This document shows, in pieces, positions 25,115 to 34,543 of a DNA stretch of 64,000 bases (within the stretch, counting starts at the first letter, position 1; every line of letters starts with the position of its first letter). Location: assembly GCF_025999835.1 (NCBI RefSeq), contig NZ_AP025628.1, forward strand, positions 434,001 to 498,000, given 5' to 3'. This DNA is from Caldinitratiruptor microaerophilus. Its GTDB lineage: Bacteria > Bacillota > Sulfobacillia > Symbiobacteriales > ZC4RG38. Under the pieces are notes generated by a model. That model was given only the letters and a program-made list of their open reading frames with translations, had not been told where the DNA came from and did not search any database. A program made the position numbers and the translations under genes.

Positions 25115-26487
25115 TCACGGTGATCGGCGCCGGCCTGGCGGGCAGCGAAGCGGCCTGGCAGGCGGCCCGCCGGGGCGTCCGGGTGCACCTGTACGAGATG
25201 CGCCCGGTCCGGAGCACGGCCGTGCACCGCACAGATCGCTTCGCGGAGCTCGTGTGCTCGAACTCCCTGCGGGGAGCAGCGCTGGAGAACGCGGCCGGGC
25301 TCCTCAAGGAGGAGCTGCGCCGGCTCGGCTCCCTCATCATGGCGGCCGCCGACGCGAACGCGGTACCCGCCGGCGGGGCTCTCGCCGTCGACCGCGAGGG
25401 CTTCTCCGCGGCGGTCACCCGCGCCCTGGAGGAGCACCCGCTGGTGACCATCCACCGGGAGGAGGTCCGGCAGATCCCGCCCGAGGGGATCGTGGTGATC
25501 GCGACCGGCCCGCTCACTTCCGATGCGCTGGCCGAGGACATCCGCCGGTTCACGGGGGAGGAGTACCTGTCGTTTTACGACGCGGCCTCGCCCATCGTGA
25601 CGGTGGAGTCCCTGGACATGACGAAGCTGTACAGGGCCTCGCGCTACGGGAAGGGCGAGGGCACCGAGTACCTCAACGCGCCGATGACCCGGGAGGAGTA
25701 CGAGGCGTTCTGGTCCGAGCTGGTGCGGGCGGAGGTGGCCACGCCCCACAATCCGGAGGACCGCAACGTGTGCTTCTTCGAGGGGTGCCTGCCCGTCGAG
25801 GAGCTGGCGCGCCGGGGGCCCGACACCCTCCGCTTCGGCCCGATGAAGCCGGTCGGCCTGCCCGACCCCCGGACCGGGCGGGAGCCGTACGCCGTCGTGC
25901 AGCTGCGGCAGGACAACGCTGCGGCCACGCTGTACAACCTGGTCGGCTTCCAGACGGGGCTGCGCTGGGGCGAGCAGCAGCGCATCTTCCGGATGATCCC
26001 GGGGCTGGAGCGGGCAGAGTTCGTGCGCTTCGGCGTGATGCACCGGAACACGTTCATCAAGTCGCCGCGCGTCCTGCTGCCGACCCTCCAGACCCGCAGG
26101 CGCCCCACCCTCTTCTTCGCCGGGCAGATGACCGGCGTGGAGGGCTACGTCGAGTCGGCGGCGGGTGGCCTCGTGGCCGGGGTGAACGCCGCCCGCCTCG
26201 CCCTCGGTCAGGATCCGGTCGTGTTCCCGCCCGAGACGGCCGTCGGAGCCCTGGCGCGCTACATCACGGAGGCGGACCCGGAGAACTTCCAGCCGATGAA
26301 CATCGCCTTCGGCCTGCTTCCGCCGGTCCCTGGCTCCGGGGGCAAGCGGGAGCGTCACCGTCGTGCCGCCGAGGCCGCGCTGCGCGCCCTGGAGGCCTTC
26401 TTGCCGGTGATCGAGCCGGAGCCGGCCGGCGTAGGACAGGAAATGACCGTTTCGGAGGCCACCACGGCGCGAAAAAACGAGACCTGA
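25111..26487 (+). CDS. trmFO: Folate/FAD-dependent tRNA (uracil-54) methyltransferase TrmFO
   Basis: 458 residues. The FAD-binding motif [17 protein letters not shown] is at the N-terminus, then [18 protein letters not shown] and the typical [16 protein letters not shown] with the Cys pair. The C-terminal [19 protein letters not shown] closes the FAD site. It makes ribothymidine at tRNA position 54 using methylenetetrahydrofolate. The start GTG overlaps the topA stop by four bases. In Bacillus subtilis codV follows; here the next gene is hslV after a 264-base gap. Confidence 0.96.
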   Translation: MITVIGAGLAGSEAAWQAARRGVRVHLYEMRPVRSTAVHRTDRFAELVCSNSLRGAALENAAGLLKEELRRLGSLIMAAADANAVPAGGALAVDREGFSAAVTRALEEHPLVTIHREEVRQIPPEGIVVIATGPLTSDALAEDIRRFTGEEYLSFYDAASPIVTVESLDMTKLYRASRYGKGEGTEYLNAPMTREEYEAFWSELVRAEVATPHNPEDRNVCFFEGCLPVEELARRGPDTLRFGPMKPVGLPDPRTGREPYAVVQLRQDNAAATLYNLVGFQTGLRWGEQQRIFRMIPGLERAEFVRFGVMHRNTFIKSPRVLLPTLQTRRRPTLFFAGQMTGVEGYVESAAGGLVAGVNAARLALGQDPVVFPPETAVGALARYITEADPENFQPMNIAFGLLPPVPGSGGKRERHRRAAEAALRALEAFLPVIEPEPAGVGQEMTVSEATTARKNET

Positions 26488-26552
26488 GGTCGTAATTGCC
26501 CCTCACCGCTAGCCATGGTCAGGCACCCCGGCTCGTTGTCACCGTTGCCTAC

Positions 26553-26567
26553 AATTTTACGAATAGT
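26553..26567. promoter_or_regulatory. CodY-box-like site
   Basis: AATTTTACGAATAGT matches the CodY consensus AATTTTCWGAAAATT at 11 of 15 positions, in an otherwise GC-rich genome. It lies just upstream of the -35 box of the hslV-hslU-codY promoter, a fitting place for feedback by CodY. Confidence 0.4.
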
Positions 26568-26571
26568 AGTC

Positions 26572-26601
26572 TTGCCTCGGTGGGTATCCCTATGATAGAA
26601 T
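26572..26601 (+). promoter_or_regulatory. Promoter of the hslV-hslU-codY operon
   Basis: -35 TTGCCT (26572-26577), an 18-bp spacer and an extended -10 TGATAGAAT (TAGAAT at 26596-26601). The start would be near 26608, leaving an untranslated leader of about 145 bases before hslV. Confidence 0.65.
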
Positions 26602-26751
26602 GCCACTTGTGCAAGGGCTGGGAGATGGTTGGATGGGGCGGGAGGTCGCCCCACGGTCATCGGCTCCCGCTGGCGACCGCTCAACCGTCCGGTTCTAGCG
26701 TTGCGTTCATGTTCCAGCCACGTCAGCACCTGCGGTGGAAGGGGGCTGCCG

Positions 26752-27291
26752 GTGTTTTCGGGCACCACCATCGTGGCCGTGCGCCGTGACGGCCGTGGCG
26801 CCATGGCGGGAGACGGCCAGGTGACGATGGGGCAGAACACGATCGTCAAGCACACGGCCCGAAAGGTGCGTCGCATCTACGGAGGTCAGGTCCTCGCCGG
26901 GTTCGCCGGGGCCGTGGCGGATGCCCTCACCCTGTTCGAGAAGTTCGAGGCCCGGCTGGAGGAGGCACGAGGGCACCTACCCCGCGCCGCCGTGGCCGTG
27001 GCCAGGGAGTGGCGGACCGACCGGATCCTGCGTCAGCTGGAGGCGATCCTGATCGTCATGGACGCCCACCACCTGCTGCTGGTTTCGGGCAGCGGCGAGG
27101 TGCTGGAGCCTGATGACGGGATCGCGTCGGCCGGGTCCGGCGCCGCCTACGCGCTGGCCGCCGCGCGGGCGCTCGTGCGGCACTCCGGGCTCAGCGCCCG
27201 GGAGATCGCCGAGGAGTCGCTCCGCATCGCCGCCTCCATCTGCGTGTACACCAACGATCAGGTGACGGTGGAGGAGGTCGGCCCCGCTTGA
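26752..27291 (+). CDS. hslV: ATP-dependent protease subunit HslV (ClpQ/CodW)
   Basis: 179 residues. After a short leader (MFSG) the mature protein should begin with the nucleophile Thr of [27 protein letters not shown] and [10 protein letters not shown] follow, close to Bacillus CodW. Residues ICVYTND mark the C-terminus. HslV forms the double-ring peptidase chamber of the HslUV complex. The start is GTG at 26752 with AAGGGGG six bases upstream; longer in-frame starts lack support. Its TGA overlaps the TTG start of hslU (TTGA). Confidence 0.96.
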   Translation: MFSGTTIVAVRRDGRGAMAGDGQVTMGQNTIVKHTARKVRRIYGGQVLAGFAGAVADALTLFEKFEARLEEARGHLPRAAVAVAREWRTDRILRQLEAILIVMDAHHLLLVSGSGEVLEPDDGIASAGSGAAYALAAARALVRHSGLSAREIAEESLRIAASICVYTNDQVTVEEVGPA

Positions 27292-28694
27292 CCGAGTTGA
27301 CCCCCCGGCAGATCGTTGCCGAGCTGGACAAGTACATCGTCGGGCAGGCCGCGGCGAAGCGGGCGGTGGCCGTGGCGCTGCGCAGCCGCTACCGCCGGAG
27401 CCGCCTGCCTCCCGAGCTCCAGAACGAGGTGATGCCGAAGAACATCCTGATGATCGGGCCAACCGGAGTGGGCAAGACGGAGATCGCCCGCCGGCTCGCC
27501 CGTCTGGTCGGGGCGCCGTTCGTGAAGGTCGAGGCGACCAAGTACACCGAGGTCGGCTACGTGGGCCGTGACGTGGAGTCCATGGTGCGCGACCTGGTGG
27601 AGACCGCCGTCCGGATGGTCAAGGCGGAGAAGGTGGAGGCGGTGAGGGAGCGGGCGGCGAAGGGCGCCCGGGAGCGCCTGCTGGACGTGCTCGTGCCCCT
27701 TCCCGGCCCGGAGCACCGTACGCCCCGCAATCCGCTGGAGGCCCTTTTCGGGTTCGGAGGTGGCCCTGCCACCCAGGAGCAGGACGAAGACCTGCTTCGC
27801 CGGCGCCGGGAGGCCTCCGAGCGCCGGCGGGAGGTCGCGGCTCGCCTCGACGCCGGCGAGCTCGAGGGCGAGTGGGTCGAGATCGAGGTGGAGGAGACCG
27901 GTCCTCCCGTCCTGGAGGTCTTCTCCGGGCAAGGCCTGGAGGGGATGGGGGTCAACTTCCAGGAACTCCTCGGCGGCCTGCTCCCGCACCGGCGGCGCCG
28001 GCGCAAGGTGACGGTGGCGGAGGCGCGGGAGATCCTGCTCCAGCAAGAGGCTTCCCGGCTCATCGACATGGACCGGGTTGCCGCCGAGGCGGTGCACCGC
28101 GCCGAGAACCACGGGATCATCTTCATCGACGAGATCGACAAGATCGCAGGCCGGGAATCCGGGCACGGGCCGGACGTGTCGCGGGAAGGGGTCCAGCGGG
28201 ACATCCTCCCGATCGTGGAAGGTTCGACGGTGATGACGAAGTACGGCCCGGTGAAGACGGATCACATCCTGTTCATCGCGGCCGGGGCCTTCCACGTGTC
28301 CAAGCCCTCCGACCTCATCCCGGAACTGCAGGGACGCTTCCCGATCCGGGTGGAACTGACGCCGCTTGGCGAAGCGGACTTCGTCCGCATCCTGACGGAA
28401 CCCGAGAACTCGCTCACCCGCCAGTATCAGGCGCTCCTGGCCGCCGACGGCGTGGACCTGCGCTTCACGGAGGACGGCATCCGGGCGATCGCCCGGGTTG
28501 CCGCCCAGGTGAACGCCGAGTCCGAGGACATCGGGGCCCGGCGCCTCCACACGGTGATGGAGCGCCTTCTCGAGGACGTGGCTTTCGAGGCCCCGGACGG
28601 GGCGCCCGCCGTCGTGGTCGTGGATCGCAAGTATGTGGAAGAAAAGTTGGCAGGCATCGTCGCACAGCGTGATGTCAGCCGCTTCATCCTTTGA
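27288..28694 (+). CDS. hslU: ATPase subunit HslU (ClpY)
   Basis: 468 residues. N-terminal [17 protein letters not shown], Walker [16 protein letters not shown], pore region [22 protein letters not shown], an intermediate domain (about 115-260), Walker [13 protein letters not shown] and sensor regions ([12 protein letters not shown]). The C-terminal ISARR-type segment [17 protein letters not shown] and the tail DVSRFIL, which inserts into HslV, are intact. It unfolds substrates for HslV using ATP. The TTG start overlaps the hslV stop by four bases; codY follows 26 bases later. Confidence 0.97.
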   Translation: MTELTPRQIVAELDKYIVGQAAAKRAVAVALRSRYRRSRLPPELQNEVMPKNILMIGPTGVGKTEIARRLARLVGAPFVKVEATKYTEVGYVGRDVESMVRDLVETAVRMVKAEKVEAVRERAAKGARERLLDVLVPLPGPEHRTPRNPLEALFGFGGGPATQEQDEDLLRRRREASERRREVAARLDAGELEGEWVEIEVEETGPPVLEVFSGQGLEGMGVNFQELLGGLLPHRRRRRKVTVAEAREILLQQEASRLIDMDRVAAEAVHRAENHGIIFIDEIDKIAGRESGHGPDVSREGVQRDILPIVEGSTVMTKYGPVKTDHILFIAAGAFHVSKPSDLIPELQGRFPIRVELTPLGEADFVRILTEPENSLTRQYQALLAADGVDLRFTEDGIRAIARVAAQVNAESEDIGARRLHTVMERLLEDVAFEAPDGAPAVVVVDRKYVEEKLAGIVAQRDVSRFIL

Positions 28695-28720
28695 ATCCGC
28701 CGGAGAATGGAGGCACATTC

Positions 28721-29482
28721 ATGGAAAGCTTGCTCGAAAAGACGCGCCGGATCAACCGACTCCTGCAGCGTAGCGCCGGAACGGCCGTCGACTTCAACGA
28801 GATGGCCGAGGTGCTGTCCGAGCTCCTCGGGGCCAACGTGTACGTGGCTTCCCGCAAGGGGAAGATCCTCGGCAGCGGCGTCCGCCACGGGTTCGCCGAC
28901 GGTTCGGTCACCGGAGCGATGCTCCCGGAGGACGTGAACAACCGGCTGATGAAGATCGACGAAACGACCCCGAACACGAAGCTGGACCGGCTCACCCTCG
29001 TCAAGGAGGGGCAGGAGCTGTACTTCGAGGAGCCGGTGGTGACCATCGTCCCGATCGGCGGCGGCGGCGAGCGGCTCGGCACCCTCATCCTGGGCCGCTC
29101 GGAGGGCCAGTTCGGCGACGAGGAGCTGATCCTCGCCGAACTCGGCGCCACCGTCGTGGGCATGGAGATCCTGCGGGCGCACGCGGCGGAGATGGAGGAG
29201 GAGGCCCGGAAGAAGGCGGCGGTCCAGGTGGCCCTGGGCACGCTGTCGTACTCGGAGCTCGAGGCCGTCCAGCACATCTTCGACGAGCTCGAGGGCAACG
29301 AGGGGCTGCTCGTGGCCTCCAAGATCGCCGATCGGGTCGGCATCACCCGCTCGGTGATCGTGAACGCCCTGCGCAAGTTCGAGAGCGCCGGGGTGATCGA
29401 GAGCCGGTCGCTCGGGATGAAGGGTACCCACATCAAGGTGCTCAACGACCGCCTGATCGAGGAACTGCGGAAGATGCGCTGA
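28721..29482 (+). CDS. codY: Global regulator CodY
   Basis: 253 residues. The N-terminal GAF-like ligand domain (about 1-155, with [18 protein letters not shown]), the linker helix and the C-terminal winged helix ([19 protein letters not shown], then [14 protein letters not shown]) are clear. The DNA-reading helix is practically identical to that of Bacillus CodY. In Bacillus the protein senses branched-chain amino acids and GTP. The loop that carries Arg61 and Met62 there is shortened and rewritten here ([21 protein letters not shown]). The start is ATG at 28721 with GGAGG nine bases upstream. A strong terminator follows, separating it from the flagellar genes. Confidence 0.96.
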   Translation: MESLLEKTRRINRLLQRSAGTAVDFNEMAEVLSELLGANVYVASRKGKILGSGVRHGFADGSVTGAMLPEDVNNRLMKIDETTPNTKLDRLTLVKEGQELYFEEPVVTIVPIGGGGERLGTLILGRSEGQFGDEELILAELGATVVGMEILRAHAAEMEEEARKKAAVQVALGTLSYSELEAVQHIFDELEGNEGLLVASKIADRVGITRSVIVNALRKFESAGVIESRSLGMKGTHIKVLNDRLIEELRKMR

Positions 29483-29500
29483 GGGCGGCCGCCTGCCGCG

Positions 29501-29541
29501 GTGCCAGGAGGTTCCACTTCGCGAACCTCCTGGCACTTTTT
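29501..29541 (+). terminator. Intrinsic terminator after codY
   Basis: A perfect 14-bp stem GTGCCAGGAGGTTC/GAACCTCCTGGCAC (29501-29514 and 29523-29536) with an eight-base loop, followed directly by TTTTT. It is the strongest terminator in the window. Confidence 0.95.
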
Positions 29542-29743
29542 GCATGGGTACGTGTAAAGCTGGAAGGAAGGTTGGATGCTGGCGTCGAAGTCAACGTGTG
29601 TTACACGCCTGGTACAGGGCGCCCGGATCTCCCCGTAATGTCTCGCAACGAGCAGCAGGAATGTCACTTCCACGTGTCGAAGGCAGGACCATGCATGCCT
29701 GGGAACAATCCCCTGGCGCGACGTAGCCGGCGGGGGTGACGCC

Positions 29744-30169
29744 GTGCAGGTCTTCACGGAGCACATCGGGATCCTGGAGCGGGCGCTGGGGGCGTCGGCC
29801 CTCCGGCAGCAGGCCCTGGCGCAGAACCTGGCGAACGTGAACACGCCCGGGTACAAGGCGCTGCGGGTGACCTTCGAGGACGCGCTCGCCAGCGCGCTGG
29901 CGGCGCGGGAGGGCCGGGAGACTCGCCTGCGCCTCGTGACCACCGATCCTCGCCACATCCCGGCGCCCACCCCGGCGGGTCCCGAGGCAGTCGCGCCTGT
30001 GGTCTGGCGGGACGCGTCCCACAGCGCGCGGGCCGACGGGAACAACGTCGACCTGGAGGCCGAGATGGCCCGGGTGGCGGCCAACCAGCTCTGGTACTGG
30101 GCGCTCAGCCGGCAGATCGGGGACGAGTTCGGGCGGCTGCGCCTGGCGGTCACGGAAGGGAGGCGGTAA
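29744..30169 (+). CDS. flgB: Flagellar basal-body rod protein FlgB
   Basis: 141 residues, normal length. The rod signature AQNLANVNTPGYKALRVTFED is near the N-terminus and the C-terminal NNVDLEAEMARVAANQLWYWAL is typical for FlgB. It forms the proximal rod with FlgC. GTG start, with GGGGGTGACGCC upstream. It opens the flagellar cluster, 200 bases after the codY terminator; a promoter must lie in that gap but I could not find two convincing boxes for sigma-A or sigma-28. Confidence 0.95.
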   Translation: MQVFTEHIGILERALGASALRQQALAQNLANVNTPGYKALRVTFEDALASALAAREGRETRLRLVTTDPRHIPAPTPAGPEAVAPVVWRDASHSARADGNNVDLEAEMARVAANQLWYWALSRQIGDEFGRLRLAVTEGRR

Positions 30170-30172
30170 CCC

Positions 30173-30655
30173 GTGTGGACGGCCTGGTTCCGGGGACTCG
30201 AGATCAGCGCCAGCGGGCTGACCGCCGAGCGCCTGCGGATGGACGTGATCGCCAACAACATCGCCAACGCGAACACGACCCGCACCGCGGACGGCCCGGG
30301 TCCGTACCGCCGCCGCGTGGTCGTGCTGGCCGCCCGGGAACCCCAGCCCGACTTCGGGACGTGGCTGGCCCGCTTCCTCGGCGAAACCGGGGCCGGGCCC
30401 TGGGGGCCGCAGCCGGCGGCGATCGGGGATGGCGTCCGGGTGGTCCGGGTGGCGACGGACCCGTCGCCCACCCGGCGGAAGTACGACCCCGCGCACCCGG
30501 ACGCCGGGCCGGACGGGTACGTGGAGCTGCCCAACGTCGACCCGATCACCGAGATGGTGGACCTGATCGGTGCGACCCGGGCGTACGAGGCGAACGTCAC
30601 CGCCCTGAACGCGACGAAGGCCATGATGGTCCGGGCCCTGGAGATCGGGAGGTAA
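30173..30655 (+). CDS. flgC: Flagellar basal-body rod protein FlgC
   Basis: 160 residues. The signature MDVIANNIANANTTRT sits at residues 22-37, and the C-terminus has NVDPITEMVDLIGATRAYEANVTALN and a final helix, as in FlgC. The middle (residues 55-95) is slightly longer than average. It builds the proximal rod and is exported by the flagellar type III system. The GTG start follows the flgB stop by three bases with GGGAGGCGG upstream. Confidence 0.95.
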   Translation: MWTAWFRGLEISASGLTAERLRMDVIANNIANANTTRTADGPGPYRRRVVVLAAREPQPDFGTWLARFLGETGAGPWGPQPAAIGDGVRVVRVATDPSPTRRKYDPAHPDAGPDGYVELPNVDPITEMVDLIGATRAYEANVTALNATKAMMVRALEIGR

Positions 30656-30661
30656 CGGCCC

Positions 30662-30976
30662 ATGGTTGACCTCGTGATCGGCTCTCGACTCGACGGGCTC
30701 TCGGATGCCCTTGCCGGCAGGTCGGGGGGACCGGCCGGGGCGGCGTCCGACCGCGAGATGTCCTTCAGCGAGTACCTGCGCGAGGCGCTGGCCGGGGTCG
30801 AGGCGGCACAGCGGGCAGCCGCACGAGCAGGGGACCGGCTGGCGGCGGGCCAGGTGACGGACCTCGCCCAGGTGGTCATCGCCTCCGAGAAGGCGACGTT
30901 GAGTCTCCAGCTCCTGGTGAGCGTGCGGAACCGCGCCCTCGAGGCGTATCAGGAAATCATGCGGATGCCGCTCTAG
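30662..30976 (+). CDS. fliE: Flagellar hook-basal body protein FliE
   Basis: 104 residues. FliE features: MSFSEYLREALAGVEAAQRAA, then LAQVVIASEKATLSLQLLVSVRNRALEAYQEIMRMPL, which matches the conserved C-terminus. FliE joins the MS ring to the rod and is an early export substrate. ATG start with GGGAGG in the last flgC codons. fliF follows after 51 bases. Confidence 0.95.
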   Translation: MVDLVIGSRLDGLSDALAGRSGGPAGAASDREMSFSEYLREALAGVEAAQRAAARAGDRLAAGQVTDLAQVVIASEKATLSLQLLVSVRNRALEAYQEIMRMPL

Positions 30977-31027
30977 TTCCTGGGTGGGGGGAGGACCAGG
31001 ACCTCCTAGATCAAAGGGGTTGAACCA

Positions 31028-32668
31028 GTGGCGGGGTGGCTTCAGCGGGCTTGGTCCCAGGCCAGGGAACTGTGGAGTCGGTGGCCTGGCTGGGTCAAGG
31101 GCCTGGTCCTCGGGCTCGTGGCAGCGCTCGTGATCGCTGCGGTCGTGGCTGTCCCGGGGAGAGGTCCACGCCTCGTACCTCTGCCGGGTCAGCCCTACGG
31201 GGGATCTGACACGGCCCTGGTGGTACAGAAGCTGAAGGAGGCGAAGATCCCCTACCGCACGGCCCCGGACGGTGCCACCCTCCTCGTCCCCGAGGATCAG
31301 GTCCTCGACGCACAGCTGGCTCTCGCGCAGGCGGGACTTCCCCGCCAGCCGGTGGGATGGGAGCTTTTTGACCGCACGAACCTGGCGGCGACGGAGTTCG
31401 ACCGCAAGGTCGCCCTCCTCCGGGCGATGCAGGGCGAGCTCAGCCGGACGATCGCCCGGCTGGCGCCCCTCGAGGCGGCCGTGGTCCACCTGTCGATTCC
31501 CGAGCAATCCGTCTTCGTCCGGGAGAAGAAGCCCGTCAAGGCCGCGGTGATGGTCCAGCCCAAGCCGGGGGCCGAGCTGAGCCCCCGGGAGGTGGACGGC
31601 ATCGTCCGCTTCCTGGCGGCCTCGGTACCGGATCTCGACCCGCAGAACGTCATCGTCATCGACAACGGCGGGCGGACCCTGGCCGTCGGCCTGCGAGGCG
31701 AGACCTCGCCCGAAGGGGTGCCGCAGACCGGCGACCAGCTGCAGGCGCAGCTGGCCTTCCAGCGCGCCCTGGAGGACAACCTCCAGCGGCGTGTGCTCGA
31801 TCCCGTCTTCGGTCCCGGGAACAGCTCCGTCATGGTGAGCGTGCGCCTCAACTTCCAGCGGAGCCAGACGGAGAGCACGCGCTTCGAGCAGCCCCAGATC
31901 CGCAGCAGGCAGGTGTCCGAGCAGACCTTCTCGGGTACGGGTACGGTCCCGGGGCTACCGCCGGCGGGAGTCGACGCGAACGCCGCCAACCCGCCGACCG
32001 TGCAGACGCCTGCCGGGGGCACCGGCGAGTCGAACTTCGAGCGGCGGGACGAGACCGCCAACTATGAGCTGAACAAGACCACGACCGTCGAGGTCGTGCC
32101 GCCCGGCCGGATCGAGTCCATCTCGGTCGGGGTGTTCGTGAACCAGGAGGTGCTCGGCGGAGCGACGCCGCAGCAGCTCGCCAGCATCCGCGACGCGGTG
32201 GCCCGGGCCAGCGGCGCACCCGTCGAGAACGTGACCATCGCCCCGCTTCCCTTCCGCAACCCCGTGGCCGAGCTCTTCCGGGAGAAGCCGGCGCCCGCTC
32301 CCGAGCGGCGCCCGTCGCCGGGGGTCGTGGTGGCGGCGATCGCGGCGGCGCTGGTCCTGGGGCTCCTGCTCCTGGCCTGGATGCGGCGGCGCCGGGCCGA
32401 GGCCGTTCCCGCTCCCGCCGAGGTGCCGGCGGTGGGGATGGGGGCGCCTGGGCCCACGACCCCGGTCGTGCTGCCCGAGGCGGCGGCCGCTATGCAGGCC
32501 GCGGCGGCCGAGGAGGAAGCGGAGCGGATCCTGCTCGGCGCCGAGTTCCTGGCCCAGCTCGGCGGGGACCCGGCGCGCAAGCGACTCCGCGAAGAGGTCG
32601 AGAAGCTCGTGCAGGCCCGGCCGGAGATGGTGGCGCAGCTGATCCGGGCCTGGCTCTCCGAAAACTGA
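31028..32668 (+). CDS. fliF: Flagellar MS-ring protein FliF
   Basis: 546 residues. Two membrane segments, about 20-44 (LVLGLVAALVIAAVVAVPG) and about 431-455, enclose the periplasm-side ring-building domains (LPRQPVGWELFDRTNLAATEFDR; VVHLSIPEQSVF). The C-terminal cytoplasmic tail (KRLREEVEKLVQARPEMVAQLIRAWLSE) binds FliG. It forms the base ring on which switch and export parts assemble. GTG start with AAAGGGG upstream. The Gly/Thr-rich stretch near residues 300-330 is a variable loop. Confidence 0.96.
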   Translation: MAGWLQRAWSQARELWSRWPGWVKGLVLGLVAALVIAAVVAVPGRGPRLVPLPGQPYGGSDTALVVQKLKEAKIPYRTAPDGATLLVPEDQVLDAQLALAQAGLPRQPVGWELFDRTNLAATEFDRKVALLRAMQGELSRTIARLAPLEAAVVHLSIPEQSVFVREKKPVKAAVMVQPKPGAELSPREVDGIVRFLAASVPDLDPQNVIVIDNGGRTLAVGLRGETSPEGVPQTGDQLQAQLAFQRALEDNLQRRVLDPVFGPGNSSVMVSVRLNFQRSQTESTRFEQPQIRSRQVSEQTFSGTGTVPGLPPAGVDANAANPPTVQTPAGGTGESNFERRDETANYELNKTTTVEVVPPGRIESISVGVFVNQEVLGGATPQQLASIRDAVARASGAPVENVTIAPLPFRNPVAELFREKPAPAPERRPSPGVVVAAIAAALVLGLLLLAWMRRRRAEAVPAPAEVPAVGMGAPGPTTPVVLPEAAAAMQAAAAEEEAERILLGAEFLAQLGGDPARKRLREEVEKLVQARPEMVAQLIRAWLSEN

Positions 32669-32685
32669 TCCAGTAGGTGACGGCG

Positions 32686-33744
32686 ATGCCACTGGCGGCG
32701 ACAGCGCAGCGTGAAGGCGCCCGCCCGCTCCTTCCGGGGCAGCAGGCGCTCACCGGGAAGCAGAAGGCGGCGATGTTCCTCATCGCGATCGGTCCCGAGC
32801 TGGCGGCCAAGGTCTTCAAGCACCTGAGCCAGGAGGAGATCGAGATCGTCAGCCTCGAGATCGCCAACCAGCGGGAGGTCCCGCCCCCCCGCCGCGACGC
32901 CGTCCTGCACGAGTTCTACCAGCTGGCGGTGGCGCAGGAGTACATCTCCCACGGCGGTCTCGACTACGCCCGCAGCATCCTCGAGAAGGCGCTGGGGCCT
33001 GCCAAGGCCATGGAGATCCTGCAGCGCCTCACCGCCTCGCTCCAGGTCCGCCCGTTCGACTTCATGCGCAAGGCGGATCCCGGCCAGGTCCTCTCCTTCA
33101 TCCAGAACGAGCACCCGCAGACCATCGCCCTCATCATGGCGTACCTGCACCCGGAGCAGGCTGCCGTCATCCTCTCCGCCCTGCCCCCGGAGCGGCAGGT
33201 CGACGTGGCCCGGCGGATCGCCATCATGGACCGCACCAGCCCCGACGTGCTGCACGAGGTGGAGCGGGTGCTGGAGCGCAAGCTCGCCTCCCTGGTGAGC
33301 CAGGACTTCACGGCCGCCGGCGGGGTGGAGAACGTGGTGGAGATCCTCAACCGGGTCGACCGGACCACGGAGAAGACGATCATGGAAGCCCTGTCCATCC
33401 AGGACCCGGTGCTGGCCGAGGAGATCAAGAAGCGGATGTTCCTCTTCGAGGACATCGTGCACCTCGACAACCGCTCCGTGCAGCGGGTCCTGCGCGAGGT
33501 CGACATGTCCCGGGACCTGCCGCTCGCGCTCAAGGTGGCCAGCGACGAGGTCAAGCAGAAGATCTTCCAGAACATCTCCAAGCGCGCCGGCGAGAACCTG
33601 CGGGAGAACATGGAGTTCTTGGGTCCGGTGCGCCTGCGGGACGTGGAAGAGGCCCAGCAGAAGATCGTGAACATCATCCGGCGGCTCGAGGAAGAGGGCG
33701 AGATCATCATCGCCCGGGGCGGGGGGGAGGACATCGTTGTTTAG
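32686..33744 (+). CDS. fliG: Flagellar motor switch protein FliG
   Basis: 352 residues. The N-terminal FliF-binding domain (LTGKQKAAMFLIAIGPELAAK), the middle domain with the EHPQ motif (about residue 141, QNEHPQTIALIMAYL) and the C-terminal torque helix (EEIKKRMFLFEDIVHLDNRSVQRVLREVD) with its charged residues are all present. It transmits torque from MotA and sets direction with FliM/FliY. I chose the ATG at 32686 (AGGTGA five bases upstream) over the GTG at 32677, which lies inside that ribosome site. The stop overlaps the fliH start. Confidence 0.96.
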   Translation: MPLAATAQREGARPLLPGQQALTGKQKAAMFLIAIGPELAAKVFKHLSQEEIEIVSLEIANQREVPPPRRDAVLHEFYQLAVAQEYISHGGLDYARSILEKALGPAKAMEILQRLTASLQVRPFDFMRKADPGQVLSFIQNEHPQTIALIMAYLHPEQAAVILSALPPERQVDVARRIAIMDRTSPDVLHEVERVLERKLASLVSQDFTAAGGVENVVEILNRVDRTTEKTIMEALSIQDPVLAEEIKKRMFLFEDIVHLDNRSVQRVLREVDMSRDLPLALKVASDEVKQKIFQNISKRAGENLRENMEFLGPVRLRDVEEAQQKIVNIIRRLEEEGEIIIARGGGEDIVV

Positions 33745-34543
33745 CGAGGGCTTCCGCGTCATCAAGGCCGACCGGGCCATCCCCCGCGGCGTCACCCGGC
33801 CCGGCCCCCGCCGGGAGGCAGTCGGGACGGTCCCGCTCCCCGGCATGCGCAGCGACGGGCCCGCCCCCGCTGCGGACGAGGCGCTCCTCGCCGAGGCGCG
33901 CCGGCGAGCCGCCGCCCTCGAGGAGCGCGCCGCGGGGCTCCTGGCCGAGGCCGAGGAGGCGGCCCGCGCTCGCCGGGAGCAGGCTGAAGCGGAGGCGGCC
34001 GCGATCGTGGCCGCGGCCGAGCGGTCCGCCGCGGCCATCCGCGAGCAGGCCCGCGAGGAGGGGCGTGCCGAGGGGCGCCGCCAGGGTCGGGAGGAAGGCA
34101 TGGCCGCCGCGCGGCAGGAGGCCGAGGCGATCCTGGCCGCTGCCCGGGCGGAGGCCGAGCGGATCACCGCTGAGGCCCGGGCCCGCTGGCAGCAGCGCCT
34201 CGCCGAGCTGGAACCGGATCTCGTCCGCCTCGCCCTGGCGATCGCGCGCCGCGTGCTGCGGGAGGAGATCCGCCTGCGTCCCGAGGCAATCGCCGGCATG
34301 GTGGCGGCGGCTCTCGAGAAGGTCCGGGGGGCCGGCGAGGCGCGGCTGCGGGTGAATCCGGCGGACGCCGGGCGCCTCGCCGTGGGCGCCCCGGCCCCGG
34401 CCGGGGTGGCCGTCGTCCCGGACGCTTCACTCGCGCCGGGCGAGTTCGTGGTGGAGTCGGAGCACGGGACAGTGGACGGGCGCCTGGAGGCGCAGGTCGC
34501 CCAGATCGCCGCGGCGCTGGGCGTGGAGGTGCCCGAGGCGTGA
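33737..34543 (+). CDS. fliH: Flagellar assembly protein FliH
   Basis: 268 residues. The middle is a long Ala/Glu/Arg-rich helix (about 55-150, AEARRRAAALEER...REEGRAEGRRQGREEG) containing the glycine-repeat type pattern of FliH. The C-terminal domain (LVRLALAIARRVLREEIRLRPEAIAGMV) binds FliI. FliH is the stator that holds the export ATPase at the gate and controls its activity. TTG start overlapping the end of fliG, with GGGGGGAGG upstream. The stop overlaps the fliI start (GTGATG). Confidence 0.9.
   Translation: MFSEGFRVIKADRAIPRGVTRPGPRREAVGTVPLPGMRSDGPAPAADEALLAEARRRAAALEERAAGLLAEAEEAARARREQAEAEAAAIVAAAERSAAAIREQAREEGRAEGRRQGREEGMAAARQEAEAILAAARAEAERITAEARARWQQRLAELEPDLVRLALAIARRVLREEIRLRPEAIAGMVAAALEKVRGAGEARLRVNPADAGRLAVGAPAPAGVAVVPDASLAPGEFVVESEHGTVDGRLEAQVAQIAAALGVEVPEA

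Noticed and set aside
29542-29743. Search for a sigma-28 promoter or c-di-GMP riboswitch before flgB
   Set aside because: A TAAAG near 29555 lacks the GCCGATA partner at 15 bases, and no GCAAAGCC-type riboswitch core is present.
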